From Arcobacter sp. LC1 (GTDB taxonomy: Bacteria; Campylobacterota; Campylobacteria; Campylobacterales; Arcobacteraceae), in the NCBI GenBank assembly GCA_021378565.1, contig JAACJU010000002.1, positions 1 to 64,000 on the forward strand: 64,000 nucleotides of DNA, in the 5' to 3' direction. The notes under the pieces are model-generated. The model did no database searches. It was not told the DNA's origin and saw nothing but the letters and a program-made list of their open reading frames with translations. Shown here piece after piece: positions 44,145 to 52,626 of the stretch. Both the position numbers and the translations under genes were made by a program. The number at the start of each line of letters is the position of its first letter. Within the stretch, counting starts at the first letter, position 1.

Positions 44145-45006
44145 TAAATTATTAGCTAATAAAATATTTGCAGTTGAGGCTGAATATTTTAAGGGAGTTT
44201 TAGAGTTTTTAAACTCAAATGACAAATACGAGGCAAAGGATTTTACTCCAGATAGTGGCTCTAGTGCTATGTCCGTGCAAGGTGATACTGCATTTTTGAG
44301 TATTAAAGGTGCGATTTTTGCTTATGCAAATGTCTTCACACAAATTTGTGGAGGCACAAGCTTAGATACCTTAACACAAGATTTTAATCTATGCTTAGAA
44401 AATCCAAATATTAAAAATATTATTTTTCTAAGTGATAGTCCAGGAGGTGAAGCAAAAGGCATAAGTGAATTAGCAAATAGTATCTACCAAGCGAGAAATA
44501 AAAAAAATATTGTTTCTTATGTTAGTGGCTCTTGTTGTTCAGCAGCTTATTGGCTATGTTCTGCAACTTCAAAGATATATGCTGATAAAACTGCGCTTAT
44601 TGGCTCAATTGGTGCGATGCTTAGCATAAGCGATGATAGCGAAGCATTAAAAAAAGATGGCATCAAAAATATAAATATTATCTCAAGTGTAAGTCCTAAA
44701 AAAAATGAAGATATAAACACACCTGAGGGCTTAAAATCTTTACAAAAAATAGTCGATGAATTAGGACTTATTTTTGCTACAGATGTAGCAAAAGCTAGAG
44801 GTATTGACCTTGAAAAAGTAAAGAGTGATTTTGGTCAAGGTGGTGTAATGCTTGGAATGCAAGCAAAAACACAAGGTTTAATAGATGAAATCTCAAGTTT
44901 GCAGGAGGTAGCACAAATTTATATGCAAGCACAAAACACAACAGCTAAAAATATGTCCTTTGAACATCGTTCAAGAAAATTAAAATTATTAAAACTAGGA
45001 GTTTAA
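44134..45006 (+). CDS. Head maturation protease, S49 (SppA-like)
   Basis: This 290-residue protein has the S49 fold: LSDSPGGEAKGISELANSI, SYVSGSCCSAAYWLCSAT (the Ser/Ala region of the active site) and LIGSIGAMLSI. It should process the capsid scaffold during head assembly. AAGGAGGTAAAA precedes the ATG. Confidence 0.88.
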   Translation: MRASKLLANKIFAVEAEYFKGVLEFLNSNDKYEAKDFTPDSGSSAMSVQGDTAFLSIKGAIFAYANVFTQICGGTSLDTLTQDFNLCLENPNIKNIIFLSDSPGGEAKGISELANSIYQARNKKNIVSYVSGSCCSAAYWLCSATSKIYADKTALIGSIGAMLSISDDSEALKKDGIKNINIISSVSPKKNEDINTPEGLKSLQKIVDELGLIFATDVAKARGIDLEKVKSDFGQGGVMLGMQAKTQGLIDEISSLQEVAQIYMQAQNTTAKNMSFEHRSRKLKLLKLGV

Positions 45007-45008
45007 AA

Positions 45009-46265
45009 ATGAGTATAGAAGAATTAAGAGCTTTAAGATTAAGCAAAATAGAGAAAATGGATGCACTTTTAAAAAAAGGTGAAAACATAAGTGAAGAAGA
45101 AACAAAAAGCTTTGATGCACTTGATAAGTCTCAAGCAGATTTAAAAGCACAAATCCAAAGAAGTGAAAAGCTAAGTTCTTTAAATGAAGAGTTAAGTAAG
45201 CCAACATCAAAAGCTTTTAAAGATGTAAACATTGCAAAAAATGTAGCTGATGATGAAGTTTTAGAAAACACTGGCTTTAAAAACTTTGGAGAATATTTAC
45301 AAGCAGTTCAAGGCGGTGTAGATAGCCGTTTAAATTTCACAGCAGACCAAAGTCTAGGAGTTCCCAAAGAGGGAGGTTTTTTAGTACCGCCTGAGTTTGG
45401 TAAGCTTTTGATTGATTATGATCCAGACCAAAGTTTAGTAAGACCAAGAGCTACAGTTTTGCCAGCCTCAGGAAGTAGTGAAGCTGAGATTAGATTTCCT
45501 TCACTTGACCAAAGTGGTGCTGATAATATGTATGCAGGTGTTAGTGTCTCTTGGCTTGATGAAAACAAACAAATTCCATCTAGTAATTGGAAATTAAAAG
45601 AAATTAGCCTAAGAGCGAAGGGCATCAAAGGATTGATTCCTTTATCAAACGAGCTTCTAAGAAATACCGCGACTTCTTCAAAACTTGCTAGCACTCTTTT
45701 AAGACAAGCTCTAAGTTTTGCTGAGGATGAAGCTTTTATTAGTGGTGATGGAGTTGGTAAACCTACTGGATTTTTGAAAAGTGCTTGTCTTATAAAAAGT
45801 AAAAGACTTCAATCAAATAAAATTAGCGTAGATGATTTACTGCAAATGATTAGCTCATTTAGAGGTAAAAGCCCTCAGTGGATTATTTCAAAAACAGCTT
45901 TTATCCAAATAGCAAATCTAAAAGATAGCGTAGGTAACTTGCTTTGGCAACAAAATGTAATCAATGGCTTTAAAGGTACTATTTTTGGTTATCCTGTGAC
46001 ATTTAGCGATTATATTCCAACACTTGGAACTGTAGCTGATGTTATTTTGGCTGATTTTTCTAAGTATTATATTAAAGATGGACAAGGAATAGTCTTGTCT
46101 ATGAGCTCACATGAAAACTTTAGCTCTGATAAAACATTAATCAAAGCTACTAAGTTTGTAGATGGTAAAGTAGCAACTACTGATAAGATGAATATAAAAG
46201 GTGTTGATTATAGTCCTTTTGTTGCTTTAGATGGCTCTAGTGCTAAAAACACACCTAGTGTTTAA
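45009..46265 (+). CDS. Major capsid protein, HK97 fold
   Basis: This 418-residue protein has an N-terminal coiled-coil delta domain (SIEELRALRLSKIEKMDALL) and a HK97 core (SLGVPKEGGFLVPPEFGKLL, LRAKGIKGLIPLSNELLRN, DEAFISGDGVGKPTGFL). The delta domain is normally removed by the protease encoded just before. Confidence 0.93.
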   Translation: MSIEELRALRLSKIEKMDALLKKGENISEEETKSFDALDKSQADLKAQIQRSEKLSSLNEELSKPTSKAFKDVNIAKNVADDEVLENTGFKNFGEYLQAVQGGVDSRLNFTADQSLGVPKEGGFLVPPEFGKLLIDYDPDQSLVRPRATVLPASGSSEAEIRFPSLDQSGADNMYAGVSVSWLDENKQIPSSNWKLKEISLRAKGIKGLIPLSNELLRNTATSSKLASTLLRQALSFAEDEAFISGDGVGKPTGFLKSACLIKSKRLQSNKISVDDLLQMISSFRGKSPQWIISKTAFIQIANLKDSVGNLLWQQNVINGFKGTIFGYPVTFSDYIPTLGTVADVILADFSKYYIKDGQGIVLSMSSHENFSSDKTLIKATKFVDGKVATTDKMNIKGVDYSPFVALDGSSAKNTPSV

Positions 46266-46285
46266 GGTAAATTTTAAGAATATTT

Positions 46286-46813
46286 ATGAAAAATATCTTA
46301 GATAAACTAAATACAATAAGCCCAAGTTCCCAGCTAGGTATTAGCCTAGCTGAGGCTAAGGACTTTGTAAAAATTCTTGATGATGAAAACGATACTATGC
46401 TAACAAGCATGATAAAAAGTGCTACAACTTATGCAAGTATTTATACAAATAAAATACTTAGTCCTACTACATTTGAGTTTATAACTTCAAGTCAAGATTT
46501 TAATATTCCGACAAATCCTTTAATAAAAGTTTTGAGTATAAAAGATGAGCTAGGAAATGCGCTAAAAAAAGATGATTATAAGCTTTTTGAAAGTGACATT
46601 ATAAGTTCTATCAAAATACTGAAAAAAACTTCAAAAATAACTATAAAATATCAAGCTGGTTATATAAATATTCCTGAACCTATCAAATCTTGGATTAAAG
46701 TCAAGGTTGCTACTTTGTTTGAATATAAAGAGCAATTTACAAGTAATACAAATATTTACTCACCTAGTTTTATAGATGAGTTTTTAAATATTTATAGAGT
46801 TAGGAATATCTAA
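46286..46813 (+). CDS. Head-tail connector protein (gp6-like)
   Basis: This 175-residue protein starts with LGISLAEAKDFVKILDDEND and has the DPFLKVLSI-type strand (NPLIKVLSIKDELGNALKKDDY) and IKSWIKVKVATLFEYKEQF of HK97 gp6-like adaptors. It sits right after capsid and joins portal to tail. Confidence 0.8.
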   Translation: MKNILDKLNTISPSSQLGISLAEAKDFVKILDDENDTMLTSMIKSATTYASIYTNKILSPTTFEFITSSQDFNIPTNPLIKVLSIKDELGNALKKDDYKLFESDIISSIKILKKTSKITIKYQAGYINIPEPIKSWIKVKVATLFEYKEQFTSNTNIYSPSFIDEFLNIYRVRNI

Positions 46814-47137
46814 ATGCGAGCTGGCAGATTAAAACATAAAATTCAATTTTTAGAAAAAACTTCTAGCACAAATGAATTAGGAGAAATTACAAACTCTTGG
46901 AATCAAGTATATGAATGTTTTTGCGATATATTTTCACAAAGTGAAAAAGAATTTATCAAAGAGCCTTTAGATGAATTTATCAATTTCAATAAAATAAAAT
47001 TAAGATATTCAGCCTTAGTTAAAATCACTCAAAAAATATCTTATAAAAATAAAAACTTCAAAATCCTTAGCTTAGAAAATATAGGACTAAGAGATAAAGA
47101 ATTAAGATTAATTTGTAAAGAGATTAAAGATGATTGA
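46814..47137 (+). CDS. Head-tail adaptor/head closure protein
   Basis: This 107-residue protein has the pattern of the Phage_H_T_join family: MRAGRLKHKIQFLEKTSSTN, then TNSWNQVYECFCDIFSQS and LSLENIGLRDKELRLICKE. It overlaps the next gene by 8 bases. Confidence 0.82.
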   Translation: MRAGRLKHKIQFLEKTSSTNELGEITNSWNQVYECFCDIFSQSEKEFIKEPLDEFINFNKIKLRYSALVKITQKISYKNKNFKILSLENIGLRDKELRLICKEIKDD

Positions 47138-47537
47138 TACAACAATAGACTCAAAAGCACTTATTAAAGCTTTAAAAACCTTTCCTAAAAATATTCAAAA
47201 AAATGTAGTCAAAGGAGCATTAAGAGCAAGTGCAAAGCAAACATTAAAAGAGCTAAAGGCAACTTCGCCTCTTAGATATGGTAATCTAAAAAAATCTTGG
47301 AGTATAGTAGCTAGGAAACAAAGAGTTTCAAATTTAATAAAAGTAACAATAACAAATAAAAATAAAAAGTATAATGGATTTTATGCTAATTTTATTGAGT
47401 ATGGAACTTCTAAAATACCGCCTGAGCCTTTTATGAGACCAGCACTTATAAAGACTGCTCCAGAATGTGTTAATCAAGCAAGAGAGTATTTAAAACTTAG
47501 AATTGATAAAGAGATTTTAAAAGCAAAAGGTTTATAA
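47130..47537 (+). CDS. HK97 gp10-like tail component
   Basis: This 135-residue protein has FPKNIQKNVVKGALRASAKQ, SPLRYGNLKKSWSIVARK and FYANFIEYGTSKIPPEPFMR, the usual motifs of the gp10 family. It acts at the head-tail junction. Confidence 0.85.
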   Translation: MIDTTIDSKALIKALKTFPKNIQKNVVKGALRASAKQTLKELKATSPLRYGNLKKSWSIVARKQRVSNLIKVTITNKNKKYNGFYANFIEYGTSKIPPEPFMRPALIKTAPECVNQAREYLKLRIDKEILKAKGL

Positions 47538-47917
47538 TGAATAATGCAAAAAATACTAAAAGCCTTGAAGTCTTACTGTATGAGCATTTAAAAAATGATA
47601 TTGATTTAAAAAAGCTTATCGATACTAGAATTTATCCTATGAATTTAAAGCAAGATTGCTTGTTTCCTGCTCTTAGATTTTTTATAATTTATGAAGATAC
47701 TAAGCAAGACTTACAAGGTGATATTTATACTAATACTTTACATTTTCAAATAGATATTTTTTCAAGAACTTACCTAGAAGCAAGAGAGTTAAAAGAGCTT
47801 TTAAAATCAGCAGTTTATAACTTCAAATTCCAAAGCTTTGAATTTAATTCAAAAGATATGTATGAAAATGATACAAAACTTTTTAGAATAGTTTGTAGCT
47901 TTTTTATTAATCGTTAA
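47537..47917 (+). CDS. Tail completion protein, DUF3168-like
   Basis: This 126-residue protein has the DUF3168 layout: LYEHLKNDIDLKKLIDTRIY, PALRFFIIYEDTKQDL and HFQIDIFSRTYLEARELKEL. DUF3168 proteins are tail-terminator-like. The last base of the preceding gene is its first base. Confidence 0.78.
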   Translation: MNNAKNTKSLEVLLYEHLKNDIDLKKLIDTRIYPMNLKQDCLFPALRFFIIYEDTKQDLQGDIYTNTLHFQIDIFSRTYLEARELKELLKSAVYNFKFQSFEFNSKDMYENDTKLFRIVCSFFINR

Positions 47918-48435
47918 TTATATTCAAAAATCTTTAGTTTGTTATCTTCTATGCCATTTTTTAATTTTCGTGCCATTGAGTCCATTACATCGTTATGCTC
48001 AAGTTTCCAATCCAAATCATATTTTGTAGAGCGATAATTACCTATATCAAAGGATATTTCTTCTTTGCCTCCTATGCATTCTTGATGAGGAGTTATTGTA
48101 GTATGTCCGTATTTTATATTAGTATAGTCTATATTATATTTTTCTGTGCAAGTTTCATCATCTATATCTGATATGACTCTAAGAACTGCAAAATTTGGTT
48201 TTTTGCAAATTTTTATATTATATTTTTTTAGATATTTTTTAGTTAAAGTTTTCAAGCTTTTTAAGTCTAGATTGTTTTTAAATTTTAAAGTTAAACAAGT
48301 ATTTAAACTTACATCTTTTATACTTGTATTTACAGGGTCGTACGGTTTGATATAAGTTTGGTATATACAAGCATTAAATAAAATCATCACAAAAATTAGT
48401 CCTAAAGCTTGTTTAATATTTCTTATCCCTTTCAT
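47914..48435 (-). CDS. Prophage-encoded putative lipoprotein
   Basis: This 173-residue protein has a hydrophobic signal and lipobox FNAC with Cys near residue 22, then YQTYIKPYDPVNTSIKDVSL and a beta-rich domain with four further cysteines (LNTCLTL, IKICKKP, ETCTEK, QECIGG). It is on the strand opposite to the structural genes, convergent with and overlapping the DUF3168 gene by four bases, and is typical lysogenic-conversion cargo. Superinfection exclusion is possible but unproved. Confidence 0.6.
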   Translation of the reverse strand: MKGIRNIKQALGLIFVMILFNACIYQTYIKPYDPVNTSIKDVSLNTCLTLKFKNNLDLKSLKTLTKKYLKKYNIKICKKPNFAVLRVISDIDDETCTEKYNIDYTNIKYGHTTITPHQECIGGKEEISFDIGNYRSTKYDLDWKLEHNDVMDSMARKLKNGIEDNKLKIFEYN

Positions 48436-48587
48436 AATATTACCTTTTAAATGGATATATTAATTATACTTAAAATTTCTTTTAACTTTTATTTTTCAAT
48501 AGTAAGTGCTTGACTTAATTGCAAAAATAATATATAATGTTTCTACAATTCGCCTAACGGCACACCCACTTTTTAAGTGGGGTAACA

Positions 48588-48983
48588 TTATTCAATCAAT
48601 TTTAAATACTTCTTTTTTAATTTATCAAAGTTTTCTTCATCTATTTTACCTATTTTATTTAAGAGTCTTTTAGTAGAAAAAAGTTTAGTTTGTACTAAAA
48701 TAGCCGAACTGGGTTTATTCTCAATAAAAGTAAAATTATAAAAGAAATTTCCTTCTTTAATGCTAGTGCTTAAAGGGATACCCAAGAACATATCTTTTGT
48801 AAATTTTTTGTAAATTAACACAGGTCTTATAAATTCTTTACCTTTTCCGTTTTGCTCAAATCCAATATTTTGTCCTATTCTTGCCCAAAAAATTTCACGA
48901 GCTTTTATCCCTAAAATTCTTTTATTATCATTTGTTAATTTCTTAACTTCATTCCACTTATTATATTCATTGTCAGTATTCAT
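48588..48983 (-). CDS. PemK/MazF-like toxin (endoribonuclease family)
   Basis: This 131-residue protein has an N-terminal extension (NKWNEVKKLTNDNK), the MazF core REIFWARIGQNIGFEQNGKG, KEFIRPVLIYKKF, IPLSTS, and SSAILVQTKLFSTKRLLNKI. MazF enzymes cut mRNA. No classical antitoxin gene is adjacent; the preceding gene encodes a membrane-anchored protein and the first an HTH. Confidence 0.78.
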   Translation of the reverse strand: MNTDNEYNKWNEVKKLTNDNKRILGIKAREIFWARIGQNIGFEQNGKGKEFIRPVLIYKKFTKDMFLGIPLSTSIKEGNFFYNFTFIENKPSSAILVQTKLFSTKRLLNKIGKIDEENFDKLKKKYLKLIE

Positions 48984-48995
48984 AATTAATCTTTT

Positions 48996-49742
48996 TTATG
49001 GGTTCTTCTCTTTGGAAAGTTTTATGTATTCCCCAGACTCTTCGTCTAGGTCTTCCAAAATTCTGTCTCCTGATTTAAATCTTTCTACATCTTCAAGAAA
49101 ATCTTTTTCTAATGCTTTGGATACAGAAAAAGAAAACTTTTGGTTCTCATCTGCTTTTTTAATATCTGTTTTTATAAAAATTTCTAAATTATATTTCCCT
49201 TCTTTCCAAATAAAATATTTTTTAAACAATACCCGAAAAGGTTCTATTAGTTTATCTTCTACTCTTAAATCTTGATGTGCAGAAAATGTGTGATCAGAAC
49301 TTTTCCTCTTTCTATCAATTATATTTTTTAGTTCTCTATAAGCTGGTTTATAAATTGCTAGGTCATCTTCTTCAAAATAATTTTGAAATATTAGAGTATG
49401 ACTCCATTCCTCGTTTGGCTCTAATGTAAATTCTCTAAATAAGATAAGTTCTTTAGACTCCAAGTCATCAGTAAATTCATCAAGTTTAAAGACTTTTTTT
49501 TCAACATTGCTGGCTAATTTAGCCTTTATGCTTTTAATTAATATTTCTCTAGCACCAACATTTTTAATCGTTAAACCTAAGCTAATCCGTGGATCACCTA
49601 TTGTATGCGTAAGCCAAATTTTGCTATTAAAAGAAAGCTTAAGTTTTGGTGGTAGAATATATTTTTTTAAATGAGTCCAAATACCCATACCAAAACCTGC
49701 AATAGCAGTTACTGAAGTTATCCACTGAATAGTATTATTCAT
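48996..49742 (-). CDS. Membrane-anchored hypothetical protein in a MazF cassette
   Basis: This 248-residue protein has one N-terminal membrane helix (about 5-22) and a domain rich in beta strands (SLGLTIKNVGAREILIKSIK), then acidic helical parts. It lies 3 bases after the HTH gene and 12 before the MazF-like gene on the same strand. No family is recognised; it could be an atypical partner of the toxin. Confidence 0.55.
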   Translation of the reverse strand: MNNTIQWITSVTAIAGFGMGIWTHLKKYILPPKLKLSFNSKIWLTHTIGDPRISLGLTIKNVGAREILIKSIKAKLASNVEKKVFKLDEFTDDLESKELILFREFTLEPNEEWSHTLIFQNYFEEDDLAIYKPAYRELKNIIDRKRKSSDHTFSAHQDLRVEDKLIEPFRVLFKKYFIWKEGKYNLEIFIKTDIKKADENQKFSFSVSKALEKDFLEDVERFKSGDRILEDLDEESGEYIKLSKEKNP

Positions 49743-49745
49743 TAT

Positions 49746-49940
49746 TTAATCCTTACCCTTAATAACCTCTTGCAATTCAGCAAGTTTTTTTATTCTTTCA
49801 ATATCAAGATTATTCTTTTTGCAAAATGCACCTGTCTTTACATATTCCAATAAAATAGGGAATTTTTGTTTCCAATTTTTCAAAGTTGCTTCACTTTTAT
49901 TTAAGTCTTTTGCTAATTCTTTATATGTTATATCTTTCAT
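49746..49940 (-). CDS. Small helix-turn-helix protein starting a cargo operon
   Basis: This 64-residue protein reads ITYKELAKDLNKSEATLKNW, a helix-turn-helix close to the N-terminus, then a helical tail. It is first of three minus-strand genes leading to the MazF-like toxin and may regulate them. Confidence 0.6.
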   Translation of the reverse strand: MKDITYKELAKDLNKSEATLKNWKQKFPILLEYVKTGAFCKKNNLDIERIKKLAELQEVIKGKD

Positions 49941-49992
49941 AGTGCAAATTTTACAATTATAAACCTTATAAATGAATAAAATTTAATTTAAT

Positions 49993-50075
49993 CACGAATA
50001 AGCGAAATATTAAGTATTCTTTAAGTTCTCTTATATTATACTTCTTTTATAAATACACACGAATAAGAGAAATAT
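49993..50075. promoter_or_regulatory. Two 18-bp direct repeats in a divergent promoter region
   Basis: CACGAATAAGCGAAATAT (49993-50010) and CACGAATAAGAGAAATAT (50058-50075) differ at one base and lie 65 bases apart. They lie between the small HTH gene (minus) and the Rha-like gene (plus), as expected for tandem operators of a regulator controlling both directions. Confidence 0.55.
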
Positions 50076-50089
50076 AAAAGGATAAAAAG

Positions 50090-50728
50090 ATGAAAGCATT
50101 AATTGAAGTTTTGGGCAATGAATTATTAGTTTCACACAGAGTGATAGCAGAGCATACAGCTAACAAAGTAGTAAGTATTCAAAATCTTATTACATCAAAT
50201 ATAGATGATTTAAAAGAGTTTGGAAAGCTTCATTTTAAAAATGAGGCTATAAAAAATAGTAAAAATAAAACAAATAAACAAGTAACTTATTATTTAAATG
50301 AATATCAATTTTATTTACTTATAACCTACATTAGAAACAATGACAAAGTAAGAGAGTTTAAAAAGGCTTTGATAAAAGAGTTTCATAGTTTAAAAAATAG
50401 CAAAGGACTTCAAGGAAGAGTTGAAGGACTAACAAAAGCAAATTATTCTTATAAAAAATATATCAATAAGCTTTTAAATGATATTAAACTTTTAGAAAAT
50501 AAACAAAAACAAATACCTAACAAATGTGTGCTAGATTTTAAAGTTTGGGGTAGAAACGACCTTTTAGAATTTGTGGCAAGTGTTCAAAGACAAGAGCAAG
50601 ATTTAAATGATTGTTTTAAGATTATGATTCATAATTATAAAATAACTAATAAAATGATGAATAATTTCTTAAAATTATACCCTGAAGTTAATCCAGACTC
50701 AAAATCAAGAACTTTTACTGATTACTAA
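50090..50728 (+). CDS. Rha-family phage regulatory protein (copy 1)
   Basis: This 212-residue protein has a Rha-type N-terminus: LLVSHRVIAEHTANKVVSIQ, then QVTYYLNEYQFYLLITYIRN. From about residue 97 onwards (EFHSLKNSKGLQGRV to DSKSRTFTDY) it is nearly identical to the protein at 62342-62986. The N-termini differ, so the two share a C-terminal module with distinct sensor or DNA-binding parts. Confidence 0.75.
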   Translation: MKALIEVLGNELLVSHRVIAEHTANKVVSIQNLITSNIDDLKEFGKLHFKNEAIKNSKNKTNKQVTYYLNEYQFYLLITYIRNNDKVREFKKALIKEFHSLKNSKGLQGRVEGLTKANYSYKKYINKLLNDIKLLENKQKQIPNKCVLDFKVWGRNDLLEFVASVQRQEQDLNDCFKIMIHNYKITNKMMNNFLKLYPEVNPDSKSRTFTDY

Positions 50729-50759
50729 ATAAAATATTTTCCTTATTTCAAAAAAACTT

Positions 50760-50796
50760 CCTATTGTTAAAAAAGTGACAATAGGAATATTATAAT
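50760..50796 (+). promoter_or_regulatory. Palindrome-promoter element 2, in front of antirepressor copy 2
   Basis: CCTATTGT (50760-50767) and ACAATAGG (50778-50785) form the 8-bp inverted repeat around TAAAAAAGTG, followed by TATAAT at 50791. It precedes a 31-residue leader frame and the antirepressor at 50881. Confidence 0.8.
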
Positions 50797-50801
50797 TTGG
50801 T

Positions 50802-50897
50802 ATGAATGATAATATAAAAGTTGAAGAGTCGCAAGAACTCATAGCTATTTTATATGCACAAATCAAAAAAGGAGTAAAACATGGAAAATTTATTTAA
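50802..50897 (+). CDS. Leader-like small reading frame upstream of antirepressor copy 2
   Basis: The 31-codon frame MNDNIKVEESQELIAILYAQ begins 5 bases after the TATAAT and overlaps the antirepressor start by 17 bases, with that gene's AAAGGAG site inside it. Its first codons match those of the small protein at 42733. It could be a translation-coupling leader or a relic of a duplicated gene. Confidence 0.4.
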   Translation: MNDNIKVEESQELIAILYAQIKKGVKHGKFI

Positions 50898-51657
50898 TAT
50901 TGAAAAAGTGGAGAATAAGTTATATTTTAGTGGCACAATGCCAATAGGAACAGTTATCACATTAAAAGAAATAACAGATATTTTAGATGTAAGACACAAT
51001 GACGCAATGACAAGTACTAAAAAGCTAGGAGAAGTGCCTAGTTTTGGGGTTTTACGAAAATTGAGTATTACCTCTTCAGCTATTGGCGGAAGACCTACTG
51101 CAACTTATGCTTTAACTAAAAAACAAGCTATCGCAGTAGGTGCGAAGTTGAATAATAGTTTATTAATGAAAGTAATTGATAGATTAGAAGAGCTTACAGA
51201 AAAGCCTAAAATGCCTAATCACTTAGAAACAGCGAAAATGTTAGTTAGTAGCTTAGAAGACAATCAAAAGCTTAAAGTTGAAAATCTAGCACTTGAAGAC
51301 AAAATACAAGATGACAAACCAAAAATAGTCTTTGCTAATAGTGTATCACAAAGCTATTCAAGTATTTTAATAGGACAATTTGCCAAAGCAATTAGCAAAG
51401 GTGGATTTACTATTGGACAAAATAGGCTTTTTACCTGGCTTCGTGAAAATGGGTTTCTTTGCTCAAGCGGTGCAAACTACAATCAACCCAAACAAAAGTA
51501 TATAGATAATAAGTATTTTGAGATTATAGAACGGACTGTAAATAGCCCAGATGGAAACACTAGGCTTACAATGACAACCAAAGTTACAGGAAAAGGACAA
51601 GTTGCCTTAGCTAATAAGATTTTAGCTTCAGGTGTTGGGTTAAGGTTGGTGGTATAG
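50881..51657 (+). CDS. Rha-like/KilAC antirepressor (copy 2)
   Basis: This 258-residue protein has an N-terminal Rha-like domain (LKEITDILDVRHNDAMTSTK, then GGRPTATYALTKKQAIAVGA) and a KilAC C-terminus (FANSVSQSYSSILIGQFAKA, KVTGKGQVALANKILASG). The C-terminus is nearly identical to that at 61421-62197, while the N-terminus is different. It probably antagonises the lysogenic repressor or a related factor. Confidence 0.8.
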   Translation: MENLFNIEKVENKLYFSGTMPIGTVITLKEITDILDVRHNDAMTSTKKLGEVPSFGVLRKLSITSSAIGGRPTATYALTKKQAIAVGAKLNNSLLMKVIDRLEELTEKPKMPNHLETAKMLVSSLEDNQKLKVENLALEDKIQDDKPKIVFANSVSQSYSSILIGQFAKAISKGGFTIGQNRLFTWLRENGFLCSSGANYNQPKQKYIDNKYFEIIERTVNSPDGNTRLTMTTKVTGKGQVALANKILASGVGLRLVV

Positions 51658-51704
51658 AGATTATACAAAAAGCTAGAAATTTTTAAAATAAATTAAAAAA
51701 TATC

Positions 51705-51741
51705 CCTATTGTTAAAAAAGTGACAATAGGAATAATATAAT
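51705..51741 (+). promoter_or_regulatory. Palindrome-promoter element 3, in front of the tail operon
   Basis: CCTATTGT (51705-51712) and ACAATAGG (51723-51730) with the same ten-base centre, followed by AATATAAT at 51734. It starts the tail-tube to lysis gene block. Confidence 0.8.
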
Positions 51742-51762
51742 TAAAGAAAAAAAGGAGCTTTT

Positions 51763-52230
51763 ATGCCAAAGTCTACATCTACAAGTCCAGAATACACAGG
51801 AATTAGTGTCAAAGTCGATACTTACACAAAAGGAGTTTTAAACGGAAGTCCTAAAGAAGTAGGACATCTTGACACTGTTGGAGCTATTGTTGATAAAAGT
51901 AGAGCTAGTAAAAAATATACTCCGTTAAATGAGAGTATTTATGAAGAAATTGTCGCAATGGGTGCGATGACTCAAGGAAAATTTACTGCTACTGTGCTTT
52001 ATGATCCAAAAGCGAATGAGGGAATAAATGTAATTGAGCAAAGCATTGATGCTAGTACAGATATTTGCTTGATTATTGTATTAAATGACAAAGGTGCTAA
52101 AAATGCTACAACTTATACTCAAAAATGCAAAGTTTCTAGCTTTAAAGTAGAAGGTGAAGCTGAGGGTAAATTTAAGGCATCTTTTGAAGCTGAGCGTATT
52201 GGTTCTGCTACTGTTTTAAAGGCTTCATAA
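51763..52230 (+). CDS. Phage tail tube protein
   Basis: This 155-residue protein sits at the tail-tube position, directly before the G/GT-type chaperones. It has VKVDTYTKGVLNGSPKEVGH and a C-terminal KVEGEAEGKFKASFEAERIG typical of small tail-tube subunits. AAAAAAAGGAGC precedes the start. Confidence 0.78.
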   Translation: MPKSTSTSPEYTGISVKVDTYTKGVLNGSPKEVGHLDTVGAIVDKSRASKKYTPLNESIYEEIVAMGAMTQGKFTATVLYDPKANEGINVIEQSIDASTDICLIIVLNDKGAKNATTYTQKCKVSSFKVEGEAEGKFKASFEAERIGSATVLKAS

Positions 52231-52626
52231 ATGCCTATTAGTAATATTTTAGCTTCTTGTATGGTGCAAGAAGAAACATTTAAGCCAAAGTGCTTAGATG
52301 GAGCTGAGATAAAAATGCGAGAATTAAATCTTGCTCAAAATCTTCATTTTAGAGAGTTACTCTCACAAAAGCAAGATAAAAAAGCTATGTATTTTGCACT
52401 TGAGTGTGCGATGATTGAGCCTAAATTTTTCTCAGAAGATGAGCTTAAAAATATAAATGCAACTGGTGAAGCTTTGATTTATGAGCTTTATATGTATTTA
52501 CCTATTCTTGGAAAAAGTCAAAATGAAAAAGATACATATTATGAAAATATTAAAAAAGAAGCTGAGCAGATATTAGAAGATGAAGAGTCTAAAGAAGATG
52601 CGAGAAAAGAGCTAAAAAAGCCCTAG
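52231..52626 (+). CDS. Tail assembly chaperone, gpG-like
   Basis: This 131-residue protein starts right after the tail tube stop. It is acidic at the C-terminus (EQILEDEESKEDARKELKK) and ends in TAG at 52624-52626. The last codons contain the slip heptamer A AAA AAG, so part of the ribosomes should move into the -1 frame to give a longer product. Confidence 0.78.
   Translation: MPISNILASCMVQEETFKPKCLDGAEIKMRELNLAQNLHFRELLSQKQDKKAMYFALECAMIEPKFFSEDELKNINATGEALIYELYMYLPILGKSQNEKDTYYENIKKEAEQILEDEESKEDARKELKKP

Noticed and set aside
48555-48590. Hairpin CCCACTTTTTAAGTGGG as a terminator of the MazF cassette
   Set aside because: It is a good stem but no T run follows on the minus strand; its role is left open.
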